Shown: positions 24,034 to 35,336 of the stretch, piece by piece
Position numbering within the stretch: the stretch's first letter is position 1
Layout of the letters: each line of letters opens with the position of its first letter
Source of the DNA: Hofstenia miamia
Taxonomy: Eukaryota > Xenacoelomorpha > Acoela
DNA length: 64,000 bases
Assembly (NCBI GenBank): GCA_004352715.1
Contig: SCFE01000086.1
Coordinates: forward strand, 1,700,897 to 1,764,896
Direction of reading: 5' to 3'
Notes under the pieces: generated by a model
Told to the model about the DNA's origin: nothing
Seen by the model: only the letters and a program-made list of their open reading frames with translations
The model's database searches: none
Translations under genes and position numbers: made by a program

Positions 24034-24294
24034 CAGGGTGTAACAAAAGTAACCAGACGCTTCATTTTACGAGAAATCTAACTTTGTTCAGAAGAGTAGG
24101 AATAAAAAACGAATCATTCATCGTAAAATATGCAGTGTAGCGAGTCTAAAACAACTTACTGAGGTTATAATGTCCAAAACGATGAATCATAAAAGAAGAA
24201 AGTATTCATAGCAAATGTTCAAAATGATGAGCATCACGTGCAATACATTTGTTAACCTAGTCCAAGAACAGATCGGCACATCTTGTTCACCAAA
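24034..24294. mobile_element. Left part of a deleted mariner element, cut at a contig join
   Basis: Starts CAGGGTGTAACAAAAGTAAC, the inverted-repeat end seen complete at 26610-27177, and stops at the single N at 24295. It is the first assembly copy of the same insertion. Confidence 0.8.
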
Positions 24295-24472
24295 NAATGA
24301 TATAAAGCTTGTATATTTATTTCCATTATACTAATTTAATATTTAATATTAATGCATACAAAGATTACTGAAGCTGTAAGTATTGTGTAATTCTTTACTC
24401 TGTCATATTTTGTTTCTTTGTATGACACAGCAGTCTGTTGCGTTGTGTTGTGTTGCAAGCCTGGATCGCAGG

Positions 24473-24700
24473 CAGGGTTTTCTGACGGGGGGGGGGACAT
24501 CATTATTATTTCCTAATGCGGGGCGAAGCCCCCCGAAAATTTTTGAAAATATTGAGAAAATAGACCCTAAAAAATGCATTCATGATCCTAGATTTTAAAT
24601 TTTTCAATTTTTTACGAAAAATTTTTTGATTTATCCATTCAAAATTAAATTTGGAAACCTGACATCGTGGAATGTCCCCCATCCCCTGGGTACGCCACTG
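24473..24700. mobile_element. hAT-type MITE, second assembly copy
   Basis: Same element as 21674-21898, with three more G in its internal G-run and the same ATCGCAGG flanks (24465-24472 and 24701-24708). The identical target duplication shows it is the same insertion event, not an independent one. Confidence 0.75.
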
Positions 24701-25974
24701 ATCGCAGGCAAGCTTGAAAGGAGCGTGATATTTTTCCTGTAAAAAAATGTTGTTCATTGTAAATAGATTGTTGAATTACACTTGGTGTTTGGAATCCTTA
24801 CTCTTTATTTCTAGATCTATATTGGGTCCACACCTATGGAGCTGTTGCAACTTAAACTTCAAGTTTTTTTTATAAATTTCACTACAATTAGAAAAAATTA
24901 TGTTTAGTTCTTTAAGGTGTTGCATTAGAGTATATGGATTTTTATTAAATTTGTTTTCAAATTCCAACATCAATTCTGTGTTACAGTAAAGCATTGAATT
25001 ACATTGTGAAAGTTTAAAAATTACTAATCCTAAATTATAAAGCAAATTAATATTTAATGGCCAATATTAAAAAAATTAATGTCATTTTGAAGGAAACTTT
25101 GCCAATGTTATGCTTTAAGAAACCAAGCTAATAATTTTCAAGTTTTAGTGACACTTTCGAAAAAATGTTATAGGAACTTGAAAGAACTTGAAAAATCTTT
25201 AAAGTTTAGGTTGGCAGCAGTTCAATGGGCAATAACGTAGTCTTTGGAATTGTACTATGACCCTGGGGTGGTTCAAGGCTATACCCAAGACCTGATATTG
25301 GGCACGAAAACTCAAGACTAACCCAAAATTGTTTATTTTATTTAGATTTTAGTGAAATTTTAATTATATCTATGTTTCAGAATATTTAACCAATTAGTTT
25401 GATTAAATCATTTTATTACATAATAATTCTTTGTAGTTTATCATCATAAAATGCATTGATTTCAAAATACTCCGTAAAATTGTCTTTCTTTGTATTTTTT
25501 AGGTTCATAACAATTTCAATTAATCTAGGGCGGGGAGGTAATCCTTAGCTGCTGCTTAAAATTATTTTTAACATTTACGTATGCACTTTGGAAGAACCAA
25601 TAATAAATATCTGTAGTTTGAAAAAATTTTTTGCTGATGCCATCAGACTAATTATGTGCAATTTATTGAAACAGTTAAAATATTTTAATTTGCTCGAATA
25701 CGTTAAACTTAATGATTCAAATAGATTTCAAAGTAATAGAAAAAAATGTACAAAATGTCTCGTAATTTTGATAAACATTTCAATATATACACTTTCAATT
25801 AAATAATATTTTCAAATTATTCTCTGAACTATTTTCTTAACTTGTGTCGTCAGTCAAATTATTTCAAAACACAGTCGCAATAAATTTTAAAAATTTACCA
25901 ATGTATATTAATTTAGATCATTACAATATATATCGTAAAATCGTGACAAAATTGGATGAATAATGTATTTTCAG

Positions 25975-26592
25975 GTATTTTTCTATCACAGTTGGGCAAG
26001 CACATTCGCAACTGTTTTCCAAATGATGTTCCTAGCCATTGATCGTGTAGTCGCGATTAGCTTCCCGATTTGGTACAAACACAACGGAACACGCAAATTG
26101 GCAATGGTTATGAGCATATTGGTATTTCTTTCCTCATATGGCATTGCTTTACCAAATCTTGTATTTTTCAAAGTTGTTAATTCTGTTTGTATATTGAATG
26201 CAAGTGATACAATTATACATTGGTACACAAGTATATATGTAACTGCATTGGGATTTATTTTGCCATTTACAGTGGTGTTTTTGTCAAATATTTTTTTCAT
26301 ACACTCACTTCATCAAAGAAAAAGTGGGAATAAAACAGAAAGACGTATTACAGTAATGTTGCTAACAAACAGTTGCGTATTTTGTGTGTTATTTTTATCA
26401 ATAATTCTTCTCAATTTTTTAACATACAATATTGAACCAAAGACTGAATATGATTCAATTATACTTGCTCTCACAGATCGCATTCAATATTTATTAGCGA
26501 TTATTAATTCATCTGTAAATTTTATATTTTATTTTATCAGTGGGCCTATGTACAGATCGGCCTTTTTCAAATTTTTAAATTCCTATTTCTGA
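25975..26592 (+). CDS. GPCR exon 2, duplicate copy identical in protein
   Basis: Encodes the same 205 residues as 23399-24016, with the same acceptor TTTTCAG and the same downstream mariner insertion. If the duplication is real, exon 1 could splice to either copy, giving the same protein. More likely this is the same exon assembled twice. No substitutions were noticed between the two reading frames. Confidence 0.6.
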   Translation, partial: VFFYHSWASTFATVFQMMFLAIDRVVAISFPIWYKHNGTRKLAMVMSILVFLSSYGIALPNLVFFKVVNSVCILNASDTIIHWYTSIYVTALGFILPFTVVFLSNIFFIHSLHQRKSGNKTERRITVMLLTNSCVFCVLFLSIILLNFLTYNIEPKTEYDSIILALTDRIQYLLAIINSSVNFIFYFISGPMYRSAFFKFLNSYF

Positions 26593-26609
26593 ATTAGTAA
26601 ATGCATGTA

Positions 26610-27177
26610 CAGGGTGTAACAAAAGTAACCAGACGCTTCATTTTACGAGAAATCTAACTTTGTTCAGAAGAGTAGGAATAAAAAACGAATCATTCATCGT
26701 AAAATATGCAGTGTAGCGAGTCTAAAACAACTTACTGAGGTTATAATGTCCAAAACGATGAATCATAAAAGAAGAAAGTATTCATAGCAAATGTTCAAAA
26801 TGATGAGCATCACGTGCAATACATTTGTTAACCTAGTCCAAGAACAGATCGGCACATCTTGTTCACCAAATCTAATGGTATGGCACGAATTTCTTCGGTA
26901 ATAGTAGATCGTTGATAGTTCGTGGGTTTCCGCCATAAACTTTGTTCTTTAGTAACCCCCACAGAAAAAAGTCTGGTACAGTCAGGTCCGGAGACCGTGC
27001 AGGCCAATCGATGAGGCCTCAGCGACCAATCCACCTGTTGGGAAACTGGTTGTCCAACCACTCTCGCACAATAAGTGAATAATGGGGCTGAGCTCCATCA
27101 CAGTTAAATTTCCATAAATTGATGTACAGTTTTTTGCTTTCATTTTGCTAGCGTCTGGTTACTTTTGTTACACCCTG
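26610..27177 (-). mobile_element. Tc1/mariner-type element with internal deletion
   Basis: A 568-bp insertion flanked by TA on both sides, with perfect inverted repeats of at least 27 bp (CAGGGTGTAACAAAAGTAAC... and its complement ending at 27177). Inside, on the minus strand, is only the 3' part of a transposase, broken by frameshifts. Its residues resemble the 'QxDGApPHya..vreWLD.qFP.rWIGR' stretch, and then a WGVTKEQSLWRKPTN-like segment that corresponds to the 'FFLWGylKdkVY' region after the third catalytic residue. The N-terminal half, including the DNA-binding domain and the first Asp, is missing. It is non-autonomous and dead. Confidence 0.85.
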
Positions 27178-27918
27178 TATATAATGATTTAGTTAATATA
27201 GTTAGCCAAATTTAAATATTAATCCCAGTAATGCATATTTTGAAATCTAATTTTTTTTCAAAAAGCACATTAATCTGTGGAAACTATTTTCGAATGAATG
27301 TTTTCTAAAACAATAATAATACCTAAACAACAATAAACAAAATACTAAATTTTGTAAATATATATGTGCATAAATCAATTATTTAACTAGCATTCTCTTT
27401 TGATATTTCTTATTCAACTGTAAAGACGATCAATTTACAATGATATACCGTACTATGTAATTTCAAGAATTTTGTTATACACTGCAGAATTTTTAGTGTG
27501 TTTCTATTTGATTAATTTTATCAAGTAAAACAAAAATTAAGAAATGTGTAGTATTTATTAAATCATAATACAATATTATTATTTAATTAGCAAAGTGAGA
27601 CAAAGCAACGTTTGCATGACTAAGATAACTTTTTATTGGTAGTCTAAGCTAAGTGTTCTAAAAAGTTTTCCAAATAAACTGTATTTGGAATTGAAAAAAC
27701 TAAATCGAGATTACTAAACATGTTTATGAGAATTAACAATCAACTATTGGCAATGTTTTAAAATTATATGGATTGGCTAAGGTCCATATACCAGAAATAC
27801 ACACACAAGTTCCTGTGACAGTAATAAAAAGAAACTATCTGATAGAATAAATCCAATTTTGTCGAAATTACCAGATGTGAAAATCGATCTAAAAGTAACA
27901 TAGTAACATAGTAATAAG
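27178..27918. other. AT-rich non-coding stretch
   Basis: No gene or structured element recognised; the region just before 27919 may be upstream sequence of the Penelope-like fragment. Confidence 0.5.
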
Positions 27919-28055
27919 TTCATGGTATCATATGAAATTATAAGTTTGTATACTAATGTTCCTCTAGAGAAATCAATAGATGTCACAAAAATTTATTTAA
28001 TACCCGAGACACAAGATGTGACAGCACTGGTGATTGTAATTTTGAGTTTCCATTA
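27919..28055 (+). pseudogene. Penelope-like element reverse-transcriptase scrap
   Basis: A short frame encodes FMVSYEIISLYTNVPLEKSI. This closely fits the 'lvSfDv.SLyTNVPl.eai' motif around the first catalytic Asp of Penelope-like (and related) reverse transcriptases; here the Asp is replaced by Glu. The frame then ends in a stop at 28053-28055. Nothing matching the later YxDD or GIY-YIG endonuclease regions is visible, so only a fragment remains. DIRS or other RTs are less likely because SLYTNVP is especially typical of PLEs. Confidence 0.55.
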
Positions 28056-28285
28056 GTTTGCAAGTGTTTTATTACAAGTTTTAATTCAAAAATTAAATCC
28101 ACAATCTTGATTGATTAAATTAATTGGAATCACATTGAAATGCATATATTCACGGATGAAACTATTACTAAGACATTAAATTTTCTTCTAAAGATGTTCT
28201 CAGTTGTTCAATTGTGAATTCAGTGGCAAGCTATTGCATCTACTTAAATATATCATAATGCAATTTTCATAATGCAATTGTACTA

Positions 28286-29534
28286 GGTTAAGCAAAAAGC
28301 TCGTAGGCACTTCGTTTTTAGTAGAAAATAAATCATATTTAATTATACAGTAAATGATTTTTTGTTTAAACAGAAAATAGATTTACAGACAAACTCAAGA
28401 CACAAACAAAATTAATTACTCTTCAAAATATAATCCCCTTTACCCATGAACCTGCGCCAACATTCTGCAAGCTGTTGTATCTGATTTCGATACCACTGCG
28501 GTGACTTGGAAGAAAAAAATTCTTGACAAGCGGCCCTGACTTCTTTAAAAATTTCAAATTTTTTTTTCACGGAGGTAGTGCTGCATCGAACGGAACAAGC
28601 CGAAGTCTGAAGAAACTAGATCCGGACTATATAGTGGATGAGGGAAAACCTGCACATGCTCATCGCCGAATTCTTTGATTTTCTAATTGTGAAACGTGAA
28701 CAATGAACATGGGCATTAACAAGCTGGAGAAGCAGACGTTGCTGGTTGAGGAGGAATGTGTAATTTTCTTTCAAAACTTCATAAACGCGGTTTTAATTGC
28801 TGACTGCATTAACAGCTGTGCGTTTAGGAACAAGTGTAGAACTCTGTCGACATTCTACCAAAGCCACAACATGACTTTTTGTTGAACCGATAAATGCGTG
28901 GCATGGGAAACGGTTTTCTTCTCGACGAACACAGCACTTGGGACGATTTGTTATTATACACTTTCAAAGCTATTTATTGAGTGGATTTTCGAGCTAATGA
29001 CGCCAGATCTCTACACGCCGTGCAGCTTGTTTCTCTGAGATGGTGAGGTCTTGTCATAGCTTCTTATGCACAAAAGCATATTTGTGTAAATGGTGAGAAC
29101 ACCCAGTTTCTCAGCTATATAGTGAGTGCTTAATGCTGGCTTTGCTTCCAATTCTACGTTCAGTTCTCTTTCACCCAAAACGAGTGACCGTCTACTGCGT
29201 GGAACGTCTTCAAAGTTTAAGTTTCCCAACATTAACCCATTTTGCTGCAGCCGATTTTCCGATCGCTCTTTTGCCTTCAACAGTACAGATTTCATTAGTT
29301 GCAGCTCCTGAAGAGAGAGCTTTTTCCAATAATGCCTAAGTAGGACAAATATCTCGAAACTGTTCATGAACCGTACTATTCAAATTTCAAAGTCAGATTG
29401 ATTAATATGATAGTAAGAACAAAATTTTTATTAACTTTGCAAAAACAAATTCATTTAAGAGTATGGCTTAATGTCTTTGCTGAAAAGTTTCAAAAGCTAT
29501 TAATTTTGAAGTGTCCAAGACTTTTTGCTCAAAC
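28286..29534 (-). mobile_element. Full-length decayed mariner transposon
   Basis: About 1.25 kb, the usual mariner length, bounded by TA and imperfect inverted repeats of about 28 bp (GGTTAAGCAAAAAGCTCG on the left; GTTTGAGCAAAAAGTCTT from the right). The minus-strand reading starts at MNSFEIFVLLRHYWKK near 29367, with a helix-turn-helix region and then GNLNFEDVPRSRRSLVLGE (the 'FdLeD.pRsGRP' linker) and LSTHYIAEKLGV (second HTH). After frameshifts come decayed catalytic-core residues, and finally FKEVRAACQEFFSSKSPQWY and QQLAECWRRFMGKGDYIL (the usual mariner C-terminus ending in 'lp.RW.k.i..nG.Yf'). Several stops make it inactive. Only the 118-codon 5' part stays open. Confidence 0.85.
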
Positions 29535-32340
29535 TAACATAAGAAATTACGTTTGAATTTATCAGCATTTGGACTACTAAAAATATCTTTCAGAAAACGG
29601 TAGTAAAATTCTTAAGCACATAAGCTGAACCTGAATCTTTTTTACAGTTAATGAATCTTGTTTACAGTTAATAGAGAACCATTTTTCCTTAAGCTAACGC
29701 TTAAGGTTCAAATGCACCAAATACTTAATGAAATACATAATATAATATATTTTTATATAAGTACTAACTAAACTAAATAACAAATTTACAAATTTTTAAT
29801 CTTTTATAAGAACATGATAATTTGAAATAACAGTTTTCATGCATAGCAAAAGCATTGTCCTAGAAAATATTTCGCTATTTTAAATCTCACAATTTAGCAA
29901 TTTAGCAAAAGTTGGAAAAAAATTCAGAATAATCTGTATTTAATATTAAAAAAAATCGTTCTGTGCACAATTAATTTAATGCATAGGTATTGTAATGGAA
30001 ATGTCTAGCATTGTAAGTGTTAAATCTGATACTGTCAGAAGTTTTAATTTAAGTTTTTATTTCGAAACGCGCAGACGTATTATTTTTACTTACAGATTTC
30101 CCGAACCACTGATTCAACTAACCTTTTAGACATAACGAATTTTCTCAAATTGGCCTTTACTTTTTTGGTTATATATTTTAATCTTTGTTTTTATTGCTGA
30201 TTATCATCTGTAACTAGTACAGCAGTGCTACTGGTCACCGTAACGGACGATGAATAACTAATTTGTACCTTAAGGGATGATGTAGGGCTTAGGGGAGTAA
30301 AGTGTTATTTGCATGTACGATAATAAGCCAATGTGGCCTTTCAACTTTCAATGAGCTCAGCTTAGGGACTAAGTTTTCTTTGGTTCTGCATCAGCCGGAG
30401 GCCATTCAACTATCAGAAGAATTACCATGATCTTTCTTCTTGGGTAGTTTACTGGAGTACACAATTGGTTCCAAATTATCTTGCTAAATTGCAGATATAA
30501 AGCAAAAAACAATTTATTACTCTTCTATATTCTTCATTTGGTTAGAATGTTCCACCGAGGATTGAAGTGTACCGATGAGTGAACATTTTGCAATTTCGAT
30601 TTCATGGGATTAACTTGGCTCATGACGCATGGAATAAAAATGAAGAAGTTGGGACCACTGATTTCAGAATATTACTAAAAATATTTTTTTTGTAAATATT
30701 GTCAAAAATAGAAGTCATACCGTGGCATCAATGAGACTATGAAACTAGAAGTTTTCTTGAGACTTAAACCCTGCTACCAAATAAAGTATCCCATTCACAA
30801 AGCTCTCATAAAAGCTGTTTCATTTGAAATCATTAGAAAAATAATTCTGAAACAAGTGTAAATAATTAGAGATTTGAACATCGGGGTCAAAGTTACAAAA
30901 AAATGTTTGCTGTGTAGACTAGGTAATGGGGCTAGAGTCTTGACTTTGATTATTTGACAAAAATATATTTAATTGATTAAATCGATTTCTGCGAATTAAT
31001 CGCGACAGCTAACTTGAAATCATTTTCAAAATAAAAATTGCCAACCAGAAAAATTTTAAGATATACTAGAGCATTATTAACTATTCTTCAATGTATTCAA
31101 TTAATAAACTCTTTGTACCTCATTGTCATAATTTAATCCAAACTAGACTAGCTGCTAAAAATTTGAAATTTTTATTGATTTCATTGAGCATTTTGTCATT
31201 TTAAAAAAGCCTGCCCTTGCCAAACGCAAACAAGTTTCAACAGAAAGGTGTATTGCTGAACGCTCTATTGGCATTTGGACAAAAGTATATTTATTTGAAA
31301 TTTAATGAACATATATAATATATGTCATAAATTTTTGTAATATTATTTAGAACAATATGAAATTACTAGCATCAAAATTGTTTCTTCGAAACTCTTCCTT
31401 ATATATAAATACAATTCTTGCATATTGAATTTTGAAATGGTTTAAAAATTTCGGCAATCGCCCAAATATAAAATTTATTATTTAAAAAAATTACTTAAAT
31501 TTATTTGATAGGTAATCTTACGAATGTGCCAATTTTTGAAACAGCATTTCTAATTTATTAAATCTAAAATCTTGTTTTAATTAATGAAGACAAAACAAAT
31601 CCCGAATTTCATATTGTTATGAAGGTTTTAGCCATAAAATGTTTTTGTGCTCAATACCTCAATACTTTGACTTAATCAGTGAAGGAATAATTTGTAGGGC
31701 ATACATTGTCGAAAGTTATCAGACAATTAAGGATATTTGTATTTGATTAATGGTTTTCGAGCAAACATATTGAGAAGCAAAAACGATCCAGGAAATTTAC
31801 AAAACTAGTTTGACAGCCGAAGTACTCTTCCGATATTTTTGTTAAACAAAAATTTATATAAAAATTTATATTTGATATGTTGATATTAAAGCTATCACAA
31901 AACTATGCCATAAAAAGTGTGAGACGCAAGTTTAATTGGAAAGGCAACTTTTTTGAAAAGCAAGAATAGACTCTAAGAATTGCAAATACAAAATTGAATT
32001 TATTTATAACTTAATTATGCTTAACGAAGCTTTGATGTTGTTTGAGAATCAAACAAAACAAAGAATTGGCTTGAATAAACGCTATCAGCACGAAAGGTTT
32101 CATTAAGCAAACTAAATATACAACTACAAAATAGGGGGGAATTCATGAACCTTAGATTAGATTTACTTCAAAAACCTAGAAAATTTCAATTCATTTATCA
32201 AATACTATTTCAAAGCTTAAGAATTCGAAAGCAATTTCCATGATTTTACTTGGTTGTGAATAAATATTACTTTAAGATGAAATTCACACCAAAGCAATTA
32301 AATATACTTCAATTACACACTCCAAGTGAATCAAATAATG
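29535..32340. other. AT-rich non-coding stretch
   Basis: No open frame, element or RNA gene recognised over about 2.8 kb. Confidence 0.6.
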
Positions 32341-32342
32341 AG

Positions 32343-32505
32343 AAAACTAACACATCCCATGTAGCCACCACCAGTGGTCCACAGGTGGGAAGCAATGGCA
32401 GTAGTGGCAATTACAGCCACTTATAGATACCAGTGGACCAATGGTGGAAAGGTAGTCGCAGTAGTAGCAATTGCAGCCACTCATAGCCACCAGTGACATC
32501 TGAGT
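32343..32505. repeat. Two-unit imperfect tandem repeat, GC-rich
   Basis: About two copies of a 60-65-bp unit, each with CCAGTGG, GGTGG, GCAGTAGT(G/A)GCAATT and CAGCCACT(T/C)ATAG in that order, followed by a third partial start (CCACCAGTGAC). Non-coding, and clearly different in base composition from the flanks. Confidence 0.7.
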
Positions 32506-32986
32506 TACTTTTAATCATAAATAATATATGAGGTAATGCTTGCAAGTAAAATATTATTCATTATTATGCTTCTTAGATCTCATAAATTTATAAAATTCAT
32601 TGTGAAAAGTTTTTTTTGCTATTTTCTGTTCGCACAAATTATAAGATATGTGTGCAGAATGAAATTTTAAAATAATTTATTCATGATTATCATCAGACCT
32701 TGAAATTAATGTCTATATGTGTACTTAAAATTGGTCAAAAGTTAGTTTTAATTATTGGAAAAAATAATGTTTAAAAATTGCAATTTCTTCTGAAATTGAA
32801 AATTAAATTTAAATTGGGCATTTTTGTATGCTTGTTGTTATTGGTTATAATAAAAAATGTATTTCATTCAATTGTTTGTTGGGTTTGTGTTGGTTTAAAC
32901 TCTTTATCAATATAAAAGTTTGTATTGTTACATCCTGTTTTTGCCATCAGGGGACTACTAATGGACAACCAGTGAATCGCTGATGC

Positions 32987-34108
32987 ATGGGCCCGCCATT
33001 TCTGGCCCTGNTACTGTGCAAGCGGATCCCGACACACCCACTTGCTGTTGATCAGAGATTGATAATAGACACTTCCTTCCAGGTGCAGACACTAGAGGCG
33101 ATTGATCCACATAGGTGCCAGTTAACCCATATCACGGATTTGCAAGCCAGTTTTGCCTTCGCACAAAGTGCCAATATGCTACAAGAGATTGACAAGATAT
33201 GGAAGGATCCTAAAGCTGATAAAAGTCCAGAGTGACCTGTTCTAGACATAAAGAGTCCATCAGCTGAGTATCACCCATCAGTGGAATGAGTCTTAGGAGA
33301 AATTCGCTGCTCTTACACAACTCAGGACCAGAAGAATTACAAAGAACGACTATTTTCAGAGCGCAACATACCAGAATTCCTAGCTAGAGGAGCCATCTGG
33401 GTCTTAGCCATCTTTTTAACAAAGACTCCCACCATTGTGCTGCCAATAGACGCCATCACAAGGATTACCTTAGCCAAGAAGTTGCTGCACAAAGTTGCAG
33501 TTTGCCTGCTACTGTGGAGAGCTAAGAACTGGCTACTCCACCACTGTCCACTACCATCATCATCTGGCAAATCAAAATGACCAATGGAGCAATTTGAAAA
33601 ATATTACGCCCAACTGGTGGGGGCGAGCAGCATAACAGGGAGGATGTCAATTATGACGATCAGCCAATGTCTAGGGATCTATCCGTCAGAAATCAGCATT
33701 TTTTCAGACACTCTAAAGAAGTTTATCTGGGGCGCGACTGCCGACACCAAGTTCGCGATCTTCAGCTTACAGGATGGTCCACTATGTACCCAAAGAATGA
33801 TCGAACGTCTCCCAGAATGTACTGCCCAGTTCCAAGTATTGCTGGAGGCTAATGGCGTGACAGAAAAGTCCGAAGTCTTTTTTGATCCTGAAAGACTCAA
33901 CTACCCTGAATGTAGTTACAATTGCTTTATCAAAACTGCCAGAAAGATCAAGAGGGGCGATAGTATCATTCCTATTACAATCCTAGAACAGGTAATGAAA
34001 ATGCTGGGATGAACCTCTTGCCACTGAATTAGTCAAAGTGACTCAAGCTGTTGTCTCCGGGCCGCCACTCCAGTTGTTGCCGCAGAATTAAACTGAGCAA
34101 GGGGGGCA
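32987..34108 (+). pseudogene. Deleted copy of the large retroelement ORF, ending at a polypurine tract
   Basis: Starts at or before a single-N join (33011). One frame, with stops at about 33235, 33290 and 33578, aligns over its length with the minus-strand ORF at 60.8-63.2 kb: HPLAVDQRLIIDTSFQVQTL against LAVDQKLIIDVILQAQTLEV, FEKYYA in both, and DSIIPITILEQVMK against GKIIPITIFDQVMR. After EQVMK (about 34005) the sequence jumps to a piece matching the final residues (TQAVVSGPP against TQNVMSGPA), so roughly 430 residues are deleted. It then reaches GAGCAAGGGGGGCA (polypurine tract) and the LTR. The open frame 33584-34012 covers the central part. It is inactive. Protein identity to the 61-kb copy is about half, judged by eye. 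Confidence 0.8.
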
Positions 34109-34705
34109 TGTACAGTCACTTGGGGACATTCAAATATTTCTCAGGAGTTTTATTAATTTCCATTTTGTAGTTTCGTATTTCCTACGTCATCAATGGCGTC
34201 ACCTCGTAATTTCGTTTTTTATAAATAGGGAACGATTGTAGCAGCCGTTTTTTCGGACACTGTCCTCGGCAAACAAAACTAGAATCAAGTTTTGCCTAAA
34301 CTGAAACGTGTTCTTTTTCTCCCATGTTTACCTTTCATTTGATTATTCGAATTACTCTTAACATAATGATTGCTTAAGTCACGATGACTATTTGGGAGTC
34401 CTGCTAACCTGGCACCAGTGTGATACGTAACTCTGGATGGTTTGCAGCCTAAATCGTGGTTCGTATTAGGTTACGACTAGGCATAGGGAAATAATAAACC
34501 GTTCGTTCTTGCCATACATGCGCAGCAGTTATGTGCTAATTAATAGTTAGCGGAGAGATAAAAACCACTTCGAGACTCCTGTTTTGCATTGAGGTAGAAA
34601 TTAAATGTTGAGACAAGTAAGCACCGCATTCCCTAATCACAGGCTGCCTTCCCCTCAGGCAGCACTCCGGCTGGACGCCGTATGAATTGGTCATCCTGGT
34701 TACAA
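34109..34705 (+). repeat. LTR (3', truncated by gap)
   Basis: Begins TGTACAGTCACTTGGGGAC directly after the polypurine tract. The minus-strand element at 60789 begins TGTAGAGTCACTCGGGGAC, and the two stay related for about 110 bp (shared ATATTTCT, CATTTTGTA and CGTCACxTC words). A TATA-like TTTTATAAATAGGG lies near 34217-34230 and AATAAA-like words near 34490, as expected of U3 and R. A GC-rich hairpin (GGCTGCC...GGCAGC) lies at about 34643-34665. The end runs to a gap, so the LTR length is unknown. Confidence 0.65.
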
Positions 34706-35146
34706 NNNNNNNNNNNNNNNNNNNNNNNNNNNNNNNNNNNNNNNNNNNNNNNNNNNNNNNNNNNNNNNNNNNNNNNNNNNNNNNNNNNNNNNNNNNNNNN
34801 NNNNNNNNNNNNNNNNNNNNNNNNNNNNNNNNNNNNNNNNNNNNNNNNNNNNNNNNNNNNNNNNNNNNNNNNNNNNNNNNNNNNNNNNNNNNNNNNNNNN
34901 NNNNNNNNNNNNNNNNNNNNNNNNNNNNNNNNNNNNNNNNNNNNNNNNNNNNNNNNNNNNNNNNNNNNNNNNNNNNNNNNNNNNNNNNNNNNNNNNNNNN
35001 NNNNNNNNNNNNNNNNNNNNNNNNNNNNNNNNNNNNNNNNNNNNNNNNNNNNNNNNNNNNNNNNNNNNNNNNNNNNNNNNNNNNNNNNNNNNNNNNNNNN
35101 NNNNNNNNNNNNNNNNNNNNNNNNNNNNNNNNNNNNNNNNNNNNNN
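34706..35146. other. Assembly gap, 441 N
   Basis: Run of N immediately downstream of the LTR, probably caused by repeats. Confidence 0.99.
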
Positions 35147-35310
35147 TTACAGTGGATGAATTACCGATGCTATTAGTTATTACGATCTCTTGTTATTTAT
35201 TTTGTTGGAATCGTGGCTGCTCTATGTGGGCCTCAATTGTAACCTTCTTGCAGAGTCAACTAAGTTTCTTTTTGGCAGTCCTTTTATAGTCCCCAGCCAC
35301 CGATTCTACA
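35147..35310 (-). promoter_or_regulatory. Possible second LTR end or promoter segment, minus strand
   Basis: Read on the minus strand it has TATAAAAGG (35281-35289), then a GC-richer stretch, then AATAAATAA, the order expected of an LTR U3-R. I found no partner copy, so this is tentative. Confidence 0.3.
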
Positions 35311-35336
35311 ATAGATAGATAGATAGATAGATACTC
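35311..35336. repeat. (GATA)n microsatellite
   Basis: Five to six ATAG units. Confidence 0.95.

Larger units (their letters stand above)
21497..24294. repeat. First copy of a 2.6-kb near-identical direct duplication
   Basis: Starts AATGATATAAAGCTTG and matches 24296-26870 essentially base for base. The only differences noticed are three extra G in a G-run of the second copy and a 226-bp insertion here. That insertion consists of a 68-bp island between two single Ns plus a repeat of 156 bp. The segment ends at a single N (24295). Such identity with N-marked joins points to unmerged overlapping or allelic contigs more than a true tandem duplication. Confidence 0.9.
24296..26870. repeat. Second copy of the 2.6-kb near-identical duplication
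   Basis: Matches 21497-24294 without the 226-bp N-bounded insertion. This copy is contiguous and runs on into the complete mariner remnant, so it is probably the better assembled version. Confidence 0.9.

Noticed and set aside
26828-27061. 77-codon minus-strand frame
   Set aside because: It is a shifted frame over the mariner transposase remnant; the true residues lie in other frames of the same strand.
29126-29339. Plus-strand 61- and 68-codon frames
   Set aside because: Antisense to the mariner N-terminal coding region.
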